Origin: Escallonia rubra
Lineage: Eukaryota; Streptophyta; Magnoliopsida; Escalloniales; Escalloniaceae
Reading direction: 5' to 3'
Assembly (NCBI GenBank): GCA_033065855.1
Contig: JAVXUO010001269.1
Coordinates: forward strand, 186,001 to 250,000
DNA length: 64,000 bases
Part shown: positions 1 to 13,968 of the stretch, piece after piece
How positions within the stretch are numbered: the stretch's first letter is position 1
Layout of the letters: every line of letters begins with the position of its first letter
The notes under the pieces: model-generated
Told to the model about the DNA's origin: nothing
Seen by the model: the letters and a program-made list of their open reading frames with translations, nothing else
Database searches by the model: none
Made by a program: the position numbers and the translations under genes

Positions 1-114
1 TGCCATAGTGTGTGTGGGGGGTGTGGGGGAAGAGAGAGACCGAGACCTGAAAAACGAGATATTTATGTTCCCCTACTGTATACTAAAACAGAATCTAGTA
101 CACCATGATCTTAC

Positions 115-3100
115 ATTTGGTGAATTGCGACGTGTTGTTGCAGTCACCAGAATTATACCCCTTGTATTGTCATAGACTGCCGGCTTCCACTCAGCAAGCA
201 CTGTAGAGAAGGTAACAGACTAAATAAAGTACACAAATGAATGTAGTTTAACATTTCGGCTGTGCGTGTAATATTGCACTCAACAAGCACTAAGGGTCAT
301 GGATTCCAAAAGTCTAGACACTTTGCCACACTTGCGGTCACATTCCAGACAAAATGTTTCTGAAGATTGCCACCGAAATTCATCTACTTGAGTAAGCAAG
401 CTAAGAGTAAAGTGGCTGCTTGTTTGTACTCAGATATTCTCTCACATGAACTGAGTGTCTCACTGATTTCATTGTCTACATTCGGTGTCTCACTGATTTC
501 ACAAGCTACTTGGCTGCATCCAATAACGCCCTCATTGGAACAAACTCCAGTAAGCTATGACATATTACGACAAAGGAAGCAACGAAAAGTATCTCGAGCA
601 AAACTAGCAATTCAGAAAACAAAGGCCATGACAAAAGAATGTCTGATAATTGCAGCAGTTTGCAACTACAAAAGTATGTGTGGTCCGTTAAATCTACGAC
701 TCTACATGTATCATAGCCACCTAATCATGCATGTAACCACATATACCTTTCCTTTTGGCAGGAGAAGTGGGTGGGTGTGGGTGAAGTATTTACCATACAA
801 GAAAACCAGCATAAGTTTGCTGAGCATTTTAAAATACTAGATAAATATGGTTGTGGCACCATGTGGCGTAAGTGCCGACAATGAGATACAACAGATAATT
901 TCCCATGCCATGAGCACTGGAGACTAAGAACACATATTACCTATTAAAGTACATCCATATAGATTGAAAGCTGGGCTCATTCCAGAGGTAACCTGAAAGA
1001 GAAAGGAGATAAGGAATATTAGAACAAGAAGTAATGTGCTATGTAGGCTAACAACAAGATCATAGTGCTTATAGTTTGGTGACCAATTGGGTAGATCAAG
1101 AAAACAGCAGTAGCAGCAGTCACTAACTCCTATGCTCTCGTTCGTTATTAGGCTTATTCAAGAAGCCTAAGCATGCTTGTCATTGCAACCCATCCCAAAG
1201 CCCACCATATATAAGCTCATAGCTGTGTATATGCATTATGCACACATATGAAGACATAATACACAGAAATCACTTTCCCCTTCCACTGCTCTACAAGCTT
1301 CCATGATCCATACTAGAAGCATTTGCAGCAGACTGATAAGTCATGGACAAACACTTATCAATGTCCAGTTCAAAATCAACGTCCACCAACTCTTTTTCCC
1401 AAGCTAATTGGATCGCTATATGAATCATTACCTTCCGCTCTCGCCTACCAAAAAGTCATTTTTCTCCATTATACATCTAGAAATCAAGTCCCTGTTCTGT
1501 TGATCATTAAATGTGCCCCATATCTTTAGTCCACACCTATCCCCTTTTGTCCAATGAAGTTGGTGGGATTGACAAATTCCAAGTATAAGATTAGTACACA
1601 CACAATAGAATGCGTCATGTATGTTAAGCACTGACAAGTTTGGGAGCAAACTGAGAGCCAAAAACTTATGATGATTTGACGTTCACGCGTCAGAATGGTC
1701 TACTGACAAGTTAAAGAACTCAGAGAAGACGCCACTAAAACTACAGAAAGGATGACTCTCGAACATTCAGAGGAACTGCAATTGAAATTGTTTTGTTAAA
1801 GGTCTCAAGTTTGACCAAAAAGCTAGTACATGTAGTGTGCAGAAACGAATTTAATGATCACACAACTTTTCGCATGCAAGCTCTGAGTACTCTCCATTAG
1901 CTGCACATTTTCTTGCCTAAGTTACCGTGCCGCATAGAGTGTCCAGCCGTCCACTTTGTGGTGTGACCAACTGAGCACTATCTTCTGATTTAGATATCAA
2001 TAAAAAAATCATTAGGGGAATGCATAAATGCACACCCTCTTACGCATGTCCACACCTCATTTTAGATAAGAGCTAGTGTTTTTTCACTAATGCCCTTTTT
2101 AGCGACAAAGGGGGTATCAAACAGCATAATAGGGAATGGATTCAGACGTTCCCTTTATTTTTACCTAAAAAGAAAGAGAAGAAGAAACCTTCTTGCCACG
2201 GGTCAGACTTAGCCGGATGTGCGCACTATCAAACATTCCATTTATAATGAGAGTTTTGAAGATGGCTTCCTTAACCTGAAAGTTGAGCATATATTAACAA
2301 AGTAACATTGACAAGCAAAAAACTATTTATCTTAAAGGTAACAAAACAGCAATTCCACTTGAGCCAGGAAAATCATGCTGTAATATACCCCAACAAATTA
2401 AACAAGCACAGTTCCATGTAGAAAGAATAAATCATTATTGACAACGAGCACCCACCTCTTCACGAGTTGGTACATTGTTGAAAGCTAAAGCCTTGGCCGA
2501 ATCAAACAACCTGGTATTTGAATTATACAGTTACACTAATGATAAAAAATTATTGTTCAAAAGTAGATAGTATTTCCCTCACTGCAAATGGCAACCAATG
2601 GGGGCAATCTAAAGAACGCATTGTATTGGGATAAAGAGGTTATATAAAACAGAATCTTCTTACCAATACAATCATTATCTTAAGGAACTATAATAAATAA
2701 TAAATTGATAATAAAGAGATATACCTAATAACACTCATTGTACTCTACGGTAGTCAAGCGCTAATGAAAACTACGAAAATAGTCATTCATGAAAGTAGAT
2801 AAGTACTTCTCCATCAAATGTCTAAGGCATTTGGGTCCAGAATAGTTCATTGCCTGAAAATGCCATTCTTAGTTGCTGCAATCACAGCAGACCTCTAAAG
2901 TGGTATAAGTAGTATAATATGGTTGCTTCACAATTACTCAGTTCACTTACAAGGATGTCGGTGAAAGGCCTTGAGTGCCTTTCCAGTTATTACTACCAAG
3001 CAACATCCAACTAAAAACAAAAGATCTCAACAACTGTAAGAGGTTTCAACATGAAAAATGATGACAATCCTATTGGATGCGATTGAAAGAAGATATCTCA

Positions 3101-6100
3101 AAAAACTGCAGGCGAGATAGAGGATGCGTGTGTGTCTCTGGTTGAGAGAGAGGGAAAGACGTGTTTTTTGCACTGTATGCTTTCTGATTTTGATCCTAAA
3201 GGTAATATGTCAATTATAGTCTTCAAAAAAAGCTATACAGAATTAGCATGCCTAAACAGCGGAAGATGTTTAAACAACTAGCAACTGTGCCCAAGGGGTT
3301 TTCTGGACCAAGAAATAACAGGAGTCACCTTTAACTTTAACCACTACCTATCTAGATGCTCCTCAAGCCTAAATATCTTCCCCTTGTATATGCGAAGGCC
3401 CTCCCAAACTGAATCACCGCCTTGGACAACTGAGTCGAATACTGAAACCTTGAAAAGGCCAAGGAGCAAGAATAAGAAACCACGAAATGTCACAGCAAAT
3501 CAAACACAACAATCAAGAGGTCACATTAAACTTCTAGTTGTCTGAGAAACACATTTAGTCTGGTACTACCTTTGCACTGTTGCGGGGTAGAATCTCATCA
3601 CCGACCCAAGCAAGCAGCTTCTCATTTGCAGGAACAGGAAGATTTGGACAAGGTACGGGGGACCTTCCGATATCTGACATTTTCCGAGCATGTCTCTTCA
3701 GCATGTTGAAGAAAGGTAAACTTTGATCCAGCAAGTCATACAGAGAAGATGGAAAAGGCTGAAAGGGAACAAAAAACAAATGTAGTCAAGCCATAAACCA
3801 CACCAGTCAATATAAGTTTCTCCAAGTGTTCTGCTACAAATTTCGTACACGACCTCACAGGAGCAAGCAACCAACCAATGCTTCTGCAGCCTGCAGGTAC
3901 TATGATTCATGGGAAAGTAATATAGCATGGGAAGAATGGAGAATGTCCTTGGTACTTTATAGTTCTGCTCATATTTACTAAAGAAGAATTAGTTTAAAGG
4001 TCATTTGTTACTTCAACCAAGTTTAAGTGTGAATGCTGTTCCAAAGTTGGTTGTAAGCTAGTAGGATAGACCGTAGGATCCGAAAGGCAAGAATTTAAGC
4101 ACATGCTAGGAGGCTTGTATGTTATCACATAACACCACTAACCAAACTTCCACAAAAGAGAAATTCAAATCAAATTTAAAGCAAAGTCAAGATACTTGTA
4201 TGCTTCTCATACTTCTTAAAAGAGATGTCAGCATTTTGAGCAGTATTATCTATTCCAAGTTATTGTGCAACAATTATAGTTCTGAAGCACAAGACATGAA
4301 GCTCTTCTCAAAGAACTTTTGGCAATTTAATATTCAACCCTATATGTCCAGAGTCAGGGTAAACACACAAAAGACAGATAACCATCCAAAGGTTAATCAT
4401 GCATCGTAGAAATGGACGGGCTCATTTTGTTCATGAAGGCTTCCTGGAAATACTTTGATAAAAAAAACTTTAACCAGTTATTCCTGGTAAATAAAGCAAA
4501 AACTGCATACCGATGGATATTTCTTTGCTGGTGTGAAACCTGTCGAGTTATGCACGCTTTTATACCACCATGGAGCCCAAATGCCATCAACAGATTTTGG
4601 ACCAGCTTCCCATCTGAAAATAATTACAAAATTCGGTACATGAAATTAAGACCAACTTTCAGGAGTAGATGCAACAAACGCAATAATGGGTTGTAACCCT
4701 GTTTGTTAGAGCGACAATAATAGCAAGTTTGTTACTAAAAATGAAAAACCATGCTGCTAAATTGCAACTCACATAATCTTCGCTTAAGCACTCAAAACAT
4801 GGTCGGATAAATTCCTTTTACAGATGCAATAATGTCCTCAAGAAGTGCTACTTTGCAGTCATTGCTGCGCTTCCTAGTAAAAACAGTATCGCAGAACAAG
4901 AGGCGACCGACCTCGCTAGAGAAAGAACTAGATCTTTTGTGTGTGGCGTACCAAATATTAGAGACCAATCAAAAAGAAAACTTCGCTGAGTGGGATAAAA
5001 CGATGCATGCCTTATAAATGTTTGCCACTCAAGAAATACAATCACAAGATATACGATCCATAAACAAAGCAGATCCAGATCGAGAATATTGTAAGAAGTA
5101 AATCCATGGCTAGGAGAACATGGCCAAAGTAATGCAAATGTAGGAAGTTCAAAGGTGTCACCTACGGTGTACAAGATGGCAGTAAAATCTGGCGGAGACA
5201 GTTTCTTTTATTGTAAACCAAATGATTACAGAAAAAACTGCCAGGTTATTGATATACTGAATATTAAAGGTTCAAGAGAAAGTGAAAAGGATCTAAGTAG
5301 CTCGAAATAGCCTATGTAAAGCCAAGTTGATTACAAAGCAATAAAACTTTGTTGACTGACATTATTTGATGGTACTGTGCTCTGCAAAAAAAATTATACC
5401 ATTTACATTGCCATGATATATAAACAGCTTTTATGGTACAGTGATATAGAATGAGCTAAATGATAGTATCACATTCTATCCTAATACTATTCGCATACTT
5501 GAGCATTGCAGCTTGAAAGGGAATCCCCAGATCCTCACAAAGGCCACGTAAAGAAGCCTGCATATGGACAGGAAGAAGAAAAATATATTAGAAGCCAGAT
5601 CTACGATACGGGAAAAAGCTAAACGACTTGGTAAAATTGGAGAAGAGACAGCATGAGTACCATAAAGGAAAATGAGAAAAGATTGAGCAAAGATAGCCCC
5701 CAGCATAGGAGAAAGTGGATCAACAGAAAATATAAAAAAACAACAATATTAGAGGGATCATCAACTAAGAAATAGACCCGATTTAGTCTTGAAAATGTGT
5801 TGCAGGAACTCTTAGATTTAGTCTAAATGTTGACCGTACTGAACAGGATCATCTGCAAAGAATCATACAATGAGAGATCTGAAGGTAAAACTTAGTAGAT
5901 CAGTCTGTTTGTTAGTTAAATGGCACCATACACGTTTAAAATGTGAACAGCGAACACATACTAATTGGGCGGAAGATATCATCTATACTCATCTGCCAAA
6001 ATTACTTTACTGATGTATCACTACAAAACTCTATAAGGTGAAAAAGTGCTACACTGGTTCAACAAATTACACAAAATATTTCATATGTACAAGTACTTAT

Positions 6101-9100
6101 CAAACAGATACATGTCTTACATACACGTTTGTGCATTAAAAAATGAAAAGGCTTGCTTACATATCAGCTAACATGGAAGTAGTCAGCCTAAACTTTTTGA
6201 GAAGTGTTTTATGGTATGGATAAAAAGGATAAGAGAAGAATACTCTGGCTAGAATCTGGATAAAGATTAAGTAACCGCAACTTTTCCCCCCAGCGGGATT
6301 GGGGGTAAGACTACGAAGTCCCCTCTCGCTGCCTGAAAGAGGCTGCATCTAGACCACATATCGAGAAAAGGTTATGGTAATGCTTCTTTTACTTTCTACA
6401 CCAGTAGACTAGTGTGGAGAAATAAGAATCGAGTTTCTATGCTCGGAAACAGCAAAAGATTAGATTAGGTTTTATCTGGTGGGGGGGGGGAGGTGAGGAT
6501 GAGAAGTTGTAATGTATTAAAGTGCACCGTGCAACACAAACATACCCATTCATGTCAGAACCAAAGTACATACCAATTCATTGTCGTAATACATACCAGT
6601 TGATGTTAGCAATGTTATAAGAAGTAACATGATTATCAAGCAAAATAACGTGTTTTCACAAAGATCTTTCAAACCTCAGGATCTTCTTGAAGCTCTGATG
6701 CATCAATAACAGGTGGTGGCTTTCCTGATTCACAGAGCTCACTGTATATGGAGGCCAAGCCTGCCAATCCTAGCTCATTAAAAGATGGAGGCACAACCTT
6801 GCCAAATGACGGCTGGAAACACCATCAGATAATGTCAATCAGCTAAAAGAAAGAAAAGTATGTAATAATTTACCCATATCCATCAATAGCATTAATGAAT
6901 GCAGAAATAGACACCAGGATACTTAATTGGTACATGTCTTTTTTAAAACATAAGGTGGTCTTGCAATTGCACAAAAAGGCACCATCGACAGACTTAATGA
7001 GTATATTTAAAGCCACACCCAAGAGAATAACAAAACGTGAAGGTTTGGAAGATACCAAAATATCAATGGGATTTCGTATCAATATGAAGTGTTTTCCTTT
7101 CTTCATCAAGTCATTAGTCAAGCCAGTTACCCGCTGTTTCGCAATATGCTACAGACAAAAAGTGAATATGTCAGAAGTGTTATCTTAATACTACACTGGT
7201 GCTTAAAACCTTATACATGTCAAACTTACTGTATACCCTTCCATATTTAAGGGATGAGAAGAAATGCTTAGCAATATTTTCAAAATAATAGAGAAACCAC
7301 CTGTAAGTTTTAAAGACAATTTATATATTTGAGCAGTGGCCAACAGGAAAAAGTAAAGGCCAGCGCAATCCACTTTACTGGACCCCATGTAAGTTTCTGA
7401 TAGCAGCCCCATTTAGGATTATAGCAAACTGACGCAGCGACACCATTTCACCCCAGATGTGCAGTTAAAAACAGGATAGTGTTTTATCATTAAAGATGAA
7501 CCAGAGATTTGTAAAATCAGCTCTTAGTCATTTCGTATTAAACCTTAATCTATGCAGGAGTGACAAACTGTTTCACGAAATTGTTTCTTTGTCTCTATTT
7601 TGGATAAGAAAATTTCTATATAGGCAACTTCTAAAATTGTGTTCGCGAGCCATGCAAATCAGGAGTGGGCAGAGGATATCTTAGTAATTATCGTGTAGGA
7701 TTGATGAGGTTGCAGTTATGCATACCAACCACAATGGGCTTGATCCAAATCCGTTTTGCTAAGGCCAATGTTGAATAGGAACTTATAAGATTATCCAGTT
7801 GATGAGTACAACAGATTTGTACTAAAACGGACCATATATGTGAGAGATCCATATATGGTAAAAAAAACCATAGTTGCTTGGTACTAGGGGTGTCCCTGGG
7901 CTATGTATAAGTATAACAAAAAGGAGAAGTGGCATCTTGTCCCACGTTGGAAGTAGGAGAGTTTGATGTCCCTTCGACCCGTCATTGATGTCCTTCCCAA
8001 GACCTTAGCCTCCCTGGATACTTACACGAAGCTTCCATCACTGACTCTACAGTCTCCTCCATACAGATTCTGCCTCCTTGAATAGATGAAAACCCATTTA
8101 CCTAAGAAAGTCTTCTTAAAGTAATGAAAATACTTGATCCCAAGACCGCACTTAACAGCCATTCAATGCGAAGAATTATGGATGAGTCACCACTCTTCTT
8201 CCACCACAAGAAAACACTTTGTTTAGCTTGTTGTGTATCTTCTTCATCAAAGTGAAGGCAGGGGAGAGCGACATAAAGTACAAAGGGCGGCAAGATTAGA
8301 GAGTTTATGTATATAAGGATTAGTCTTCAAAGCCTAACAGGAAGGTCCATTTCCAACCCACAAATCACCTATTAGCCCCCGTGTTTATATCAATGCTTCT
8401 TAGACTAAACATGTATTGAGCATCAAAATTAGACTTTGATCAGTTTGATGGTATATCAGTTCTAAGCATGGTTGTAGCAGAATTTTTTTTTTTTTTTTTT
8501 TTTTCCTTTTTGCTCGTCTTCCTTTTCGATTCTTTTAACTGCTACCTTCCGATTGTTTTAATATTTTATTTGTACCGATCTTGTACTACAAGGTTTTCCT
8601 GCATACACCAGGTGTTCATGAGAAACATGAAAAAAGTAAATCAATGTAATATGTTATAGTCTTATATAAGAAAGTCAAGTTAAAACATTTGTGCAAAGTT
8701 CTAACATTGGTTCAAAATAATATAGAGCTTTGCCGCTTGACAAACTTAATCCAAACCACAATTTCTCAAGGGAGGAATTAGAACAATATATGGTTTGGGC
8801 ATCCAGCTAATAATTCAGTAACCTGATTAGTAATAGGGAAGAAAATCACCTTACAGTATCGATATTTCTTTCCTCCTGAGCCAAAAATGACCTCTCTCAC
8901 AACCTTATTTCCATCAGATTCCTATTAATTCCAAAGCAGTTAATTTTAATGAACATGCATAGGATATGATGGTAGAAAGCTTATCAAAAGAAAAATAATA
9001 TGGTACGAATGAATGGCAATGTCCAAGGCAAAGAATTCTATGCATAAGCATTAGTAAGAACCAAAAGTATCCATAGGATATGCTACTAAAGAGAAGCGAA

Positions 9101-12100
9101 CTGAAACAAAATCTCCACAGGTTCTCTATACTCACTTCGGGCCTAGTGAAATAGCTAGTTGGGAGGGAGGGGGAGAGAGAGGGAGAGGGAGGGACGGAGG
9201 GAGGGAGAGGGAGCGAGAGAGAGAGAGATTTGTTAGTGTCTCTTTCTCCCAACAATAGCTGGACCTTTCAGTTTCCCACGGAAGTAAGATTACTCAATAC
9301 GCTGGACAGGCTATTTGTTTGCAAAACATTGTATCTCTTGAGTGTGTTCACCTTTTTGTAAACTGTCTAAGCTATTGGCACCTTTCCCGAAAAAAATTCT
9401 ACTTAACAAAAAAAATAACTTGGTAATGGCCTATGGCAGTTTAGGACACTTGTTCAGTATCGCATGATGAAGTTCTTTCAGAAACAGAATTAAAGGGCAA
9501 AGGTTTCCCGTTAAAGCTCAAAAGTAAGCTAACCCGGTACTAAGCTCTTCCTCATAATAAAAACCGCGAAAAAAGCAAATATCAGTAAAGCCAGAATGAG
9601 GAACTTGCAACTGGGTAGGCCATTACATAGATGCTTCATATACATACCATCGTTGATAGAAGTTCTTCTCGGTAGGGCCTTTCAACTCCTGTTACACGTA
9701 GGAAATTTGCATATAACGGTTCATCGAGCACTTCTATATCATCCCTCTGACAAAAACCCAAACAGAGAAGGAAAGAGTACTACTTTATGAGCAAATGAAA
9801 CATAGAAAAGCAAAATGCATTCGTCATCAAACATATGCACTAAGGGTAACTAGAATAGGTTTTTTTGCACTTTTGACTCCATAGACTTTTCACAGCACGA
9901 AATTTTGTCCACTAAGTCACCTAAGCAAGTGAATGTGACAGCACAATGCCTTAATAGGAAACCAAATATCATTAACCATGTAATCCATAAGAAATAAGCG
10001 ACCGCCATTCTGGTTCCAGTTTAGCGAGCTTTGCATACTGGAACTAGCTGCCTTTATGGTTAGTACCTAACCCATTGTTAGGTAGCGATCTTGGTTTCAA
10101 AAATGGACATCAACATCCTGCCTCAAAGCGGCATAAACACTAATCATAATGCTGGGGTTTCACATATTTCTCAGGATATAAATTATAAACCAAACAACCT
10201 TTCTTGTCACAGAAATAATTTCCAACATGTAGACGATGAATACTCAAGTTAAATAAGAGGATACACATGTACAATGTACAGGGATATATTCCTTTCTTCC
10301 TTTTTCTTTCTCTCTTCTATACTAGGACGGTGATATATATATATTGACTTTTTGAAGCATTTTGAATTTACTTACCTTTCTAATAATGATTTGGATTCCT
10401 TTTTTTCTCTCTCCCTCTCTCTTATTCGATTTGATTTGAATTCCTTTTTACAATTGAAATTCAACCAATTTAGATATATATACCTTTGCAATTCCATTAA
10501 TTCCTTGTTTTTCAAAAGTAATTCTCTATATAATTCTTTTAACTTAAATATTTTTATTTTTTAGAGAAGCACAATATTTTCCACCAGTTCTTCTCTCTAA
10601 CTACCATAATCTCCTTTCTTTTATTTCATTACAATTTTACATATATAGTTTACTCTCCCATTTTGTTTTCAATCATTTACTATATATATGTACTCTTTTC
10701 TTGGTTGCCTTGAGTAATAATTAAACCTCAACACACGTGTTATTATTATTTGTATTATCACTATAATTGCTATTAGTTAGGAAAGACTATTTCGATAATT
10801 TCATATACTATTTTTCATCTTCAATTGTTACTAAAAGCTAACAATTATTACTCAAGTTCATTTTTAACGACAACATTCGTAGGAAAACTCATATAAAAAA
10901 TGTGGAAATAAGTTTTTGATTATTATTTTGTTACTACCAGTTTTATTGTTGCTATTAGGCATACAAGTACGAGATCTCTCAATAAGCACTTTGATAATTG
11001 TTGCTCCTATGTGCAACGAACGAGATCAAAACTAATAAATATAGAGCGGATGAGCCTTGACAGAGACGGTAAGACTGTAAGAGACATTGACAGTTACACA
11101 TAAACAATCTCTCTACAATAGCAGGTCCGAGTTGCATATATCTAACCTTTTGTTTTTGTCCTTAAACAGAGACCTATTTTTTCCCTAGAGCTTAATTCTT
11201 AACCCAAAGCAACGATAGCTTGACAAAACTTAATGAAAATCGGAACTATTAACCTGTTTGCGAGTTCTTTTTAGGAGAAAAAAGAGAGGAAAAGAAAGGA
11301 AAGTGGCTACTTTCCTCCGTTTTCTCTAGTTTGTGAGTTTTTTTAAGAAGAGAAAAGGGAGGAAAGTTTGGCCCTCTTTTGTCTCTAAATCTTTCCTCCC
11401 AAATTGGAAAGAACTGGAAAGAAAGGAAACTCTCATAAGTAATATTTTAATAATGCTAATATTACCCTTGAGATTATGATGACTGAATTTTTAATGACTT
11501 TTAGGTCCCAAGGTTTCTTACAAAAACCTAGCATACCATTTATTACAAACAAACAGAAGTGGTGGCTAGTTTCATCTCCTGCAATCTCAGGGAAGAATCC
11601 GAAAAGCCGAGGGCTTTATTCGGCTGTCCACCCGAGAGGCGCAAGCTCATGTTAGAGAAAATGATGAGAGGTTCAAATTGTCGCTCATAGGATATTTGGG
11701 TAGAGTTGACTCATAACTGATTGTTATACTTTTGGTTTGCCATTAATTAGATTTGGATAGTCGGATGTTTGTAGTCAATTCATGGCCAGTTTGTGTGTTT
11801 TTTTATTGTGGCATTAACCGGTGATGTAAGACTCATCATATTATGATGGTATAAACTCCTGGTGCTGTCCTTGATGACAAATGTTTTTTCCTCTCTCAAT
11901 TATGTTCTTGGTTAGGATAATACTTTAAAGTCCTTGTTTGAATTAGCACACTGTTGTATAAGGGTATATATGAAATGTTGTATCTTTTCTTTTCTTTTCT
12001 TATGAACTCACGAACAAGGGAAATGAAAGATGATTTCCTTGCTTTTTTAAACTCACAAACAAACAAGAGGAAGGAAAATTTCTTCTTTTCTCTTTTCTTC

Positions 12101-12552
12101 CTTTCTTTCTTTTATCTCCTCTCAAAACTTGCAAACATGCTACAAGTGTTTGAAGGCAACACATATTTGATCCATTGTCAAAAAGTCAAAGGCGTTTCAA
12201 AATCCATGGCAATTAAAAGCCTACCGATAGGAAAGAAGAAGAAGCATGTTCCTATTCTTAAAGCTTTCGGCCGCGTCTATTTCCACATCCTACATGCTTT
12301 GGCACTTGTTAAAATGCGCATCCACGACAAAACATAAACTTTATAGCGATAAATGAGGGCGAGATGTGCAAAACTGACATTCACATGCTCTAATGGATAT
12401 GGATATTGAGACAGGGTTATGGATATTAAGATTTAAGACAGGGACCCGGATGATTAGGAAGTGTCGGGTACCTGAGCAAACGAGTACATGAGGCTAGTAC
12501 TGAGGGATCGAGGGGCGGACCATGAATGAATCACCTCAATCTCTTGCCCCAT
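115..12552 (-). CDS. Branched-chain aminotransferase-like protein with N-terminal P-loop domain (3' part off window)
   Basis: Thirteen in-phase exons on the minus strand, in transcript order: 12472-12552, 9648-9746, 8850-8921, 7056-7148, 6675-6812, 5499-5557, 4511-4613, 3570-3758, 3348-3448, 2456-2510, 2189-2275, 941-992, 115-200; 405 codons so far, continuing past position 1. The start gives MGQEIEVIHSWSAPRSLSTS. The N-terminal half is a sulfotransferase-like P-loop domain (WSAPRSLSTSLM at about 11-22, FILIRNP at about 105-111). From about residue 279 the fold-type IV aminotransferase domain begins (VSVFDSVVQGGDSVWEG, then LTRGKKVTSGMSPAFN). The family is plant BCAT-like proteins 1 and 2 (as I recall, At3g05190 and At5g27410). 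The pyridoxal-phosphate lysine, expected just after TTRRNSPN, lies outside the window. No transit peptide is evident, suggesting a cytosolic enzyme. Its substrate is not established by sequence. Exons and family are well supported; catalytic activity is inferred. Confidence 0.93.
9160..9230. repeat. GAGGGA/GA purine microsatellite
   Basis: A GGGAGGGAGGGGGAGAGAGGGAG-type run of about 70 bp ends in a pure GA tract. It lies in the intron between exons 2 and 3 of the BCAT-like gene. Confidence 0.9.
9747..12471 (-). other. 2.7-kb first intron of the BCAT-like gene
   Basis: This intron separates the 27-codon first exon from exon 2. It is AT-rich with long pyrimidine runs and holds an inverted-repeat element at about 11256-12136. 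No coding exon in phase with the gene was seen. Confidence 0.85.
11256..12136. mobile_element. Inverted-repeat element in BCAT-like intron 1
   Basis: The left end starts GTTTGCGAGTT followed by purine-rich AGGAGAAAA-type sequence. The right end, read on the minus strand, starts GTTTGCAAGTTTTGAGAGGAG and continues purine-rich. A second, inner copy of the end motif (GTTTGTGAGTTT) occurs at both sides (about 11331 on plus; about 12046-12062 on minus), so each terminus is a degenerate tandem of the same end. About 880 bp long, no coding capacity. No convincing target duplication was seen, so the superfamily is open; a non-autonomous DNA transposon is likely. Confidence 0.5.
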
Positions 12553-13968
12553 TTTCCCTCCTCAGATTCTTCTTCGCACGTCCCAAGATGAGATGATGAA
12601 GCTCTGAGAATCTTTGGACTCGCTGAGTTTGCACTGGAACTGTTCGACTGTTTGTGTCAACTTCGCAATGATGGGTTACGAAACGGCTCCTGTGTCCGAA
12701 TGCCCGATTTAGCCTCTGTCTGTCTGATTTTACCACGGTCAAAATTTCGACTCGGATGTCGTGCCACGGTGTCATCTGGTTCCACGTGGCTCGCGTTGCT
12801 TTCCACTTTCCAGCTTGTTTTCACTTGGCACGATTGTGTTGTCTCTAGGTGAAAGGTCAAAACGCTTGGTTGGTAAACAACGTGCTTTGCTTAACTCAGT
12901 TAATAGTCCGTCAACGGAAAAAAATATATATAGATTTTTAAAAACGTTTTATTTCTGAAAAAGAGTAATGAACGAATCTATAAAAGTAAATTTCATTCTT
13001 TTATTTAGATGCTCAATGCAAGTGAAGAATCTATCTACGGCAGGGAGTACGGGGACACATGTCTGGAGATGGGCTCGAAGCCGTCAGAGTGTTAGTGTTT
13101 TGTGATTAGTTATTTTTTTTTAGTTTTTATCTTGTTTTTAGCTTATAGTTATCCTGTTTTTTAATTAACATAATCTTGTATTTAACTTGTTAAGTTTCGT
13201 TTTTTAACTTGTTAGTGATTATCCATAAAAAGACGAGAAAAAAAATCATATGTATTGTAGTTCAGTTTGTTTTTATTTTGCCACTTTTGTTTTAGGTTTT
13301 TTTTATTGTTATTCCTATCGGATGAGGCTGTCATCCGTAAACCTTTTAGTTGCCTATTTAGACATATTTTATAACCCTATCAGTTATCTTGTATATATAT
13401 CTACTCTTCACTCAAAAATCTAAGACATGACATGCCGCAACACATTTTTATCCTTAAAAGCATGAGTGAAAAACTTTATACGGAGCTAAAAATAGTATTT
13501 TTCTGGTTACTTATGTTGTGTGTAAAATAAGTTACTATTGTCGTCGTTCACATTGATCACAGATCGTAGAAATATTAGAGTAATAAAGTAATAGCGCTGA
13601 ATTTGGATCCTCTAGAACTCATAGATGAGTTCAGCCAAATCAGATATGTGAAACTCATTCTTCTAATCACTAAAAATTGGTTATTTTGAGTCGCTTAAAT
13701 GTTTTTCTGTACTCGACCCAAAATAAATTACACATACCAAGCTACATAAAGTTAGACTTGGGGTGTTCTCGTATTTGTTCATTCGCCAAAAAATACATCA
13801 GTTATTAAGGTGTTCGCCCAGATTTCTTCATTCAGTTTCATATTTCTCCAGATAATATCATCTTCATGATTAAAGTAAGACATTGTCAAATGTTGTATTA
13901 GAACTGCAAACTGTAATAGATACAATGAAGGCGGAAGGCGGCCTCAACACTTCTACAGAGGGCAGAAG
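12553..13968. other. Spacer between BCAT-like start and EEF2KMT stop (promoter / 3' flank)
   Basis: Both neighbours are on the minus strand, so this 1.4 kb holds the BCAT-like promoter and 5' UTR on the left and the EEF2KMT 3' UTR on the right. Short overlapping open frames near 12536-12860 fall in the GC-richer part next to the start codon and match no family I recognise. The remainder is AT-rich with T-runs. Confidence 0.7.

Noticed and set aside
367-840. 157-codon plus-strand open frame
   Set aside because: It lies in the intron between two well-supported minus-strand BCAT-like exons (115-200 and 941-992) and has no recognisable domain.
7930-7970. TCCCACGTTGGAAG sequence reminiscent of plant LTR ends
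   Set aside because: No paired repeat, primer-binding site or internal domain was seen nearby, so no LTR element is claimed.
12536-12958. Several overlapping open frames on both strands
   Set aside because: Chance frames in the GC-richer 5' flank next to the BCAT-like first exon; no domain, no splice support.
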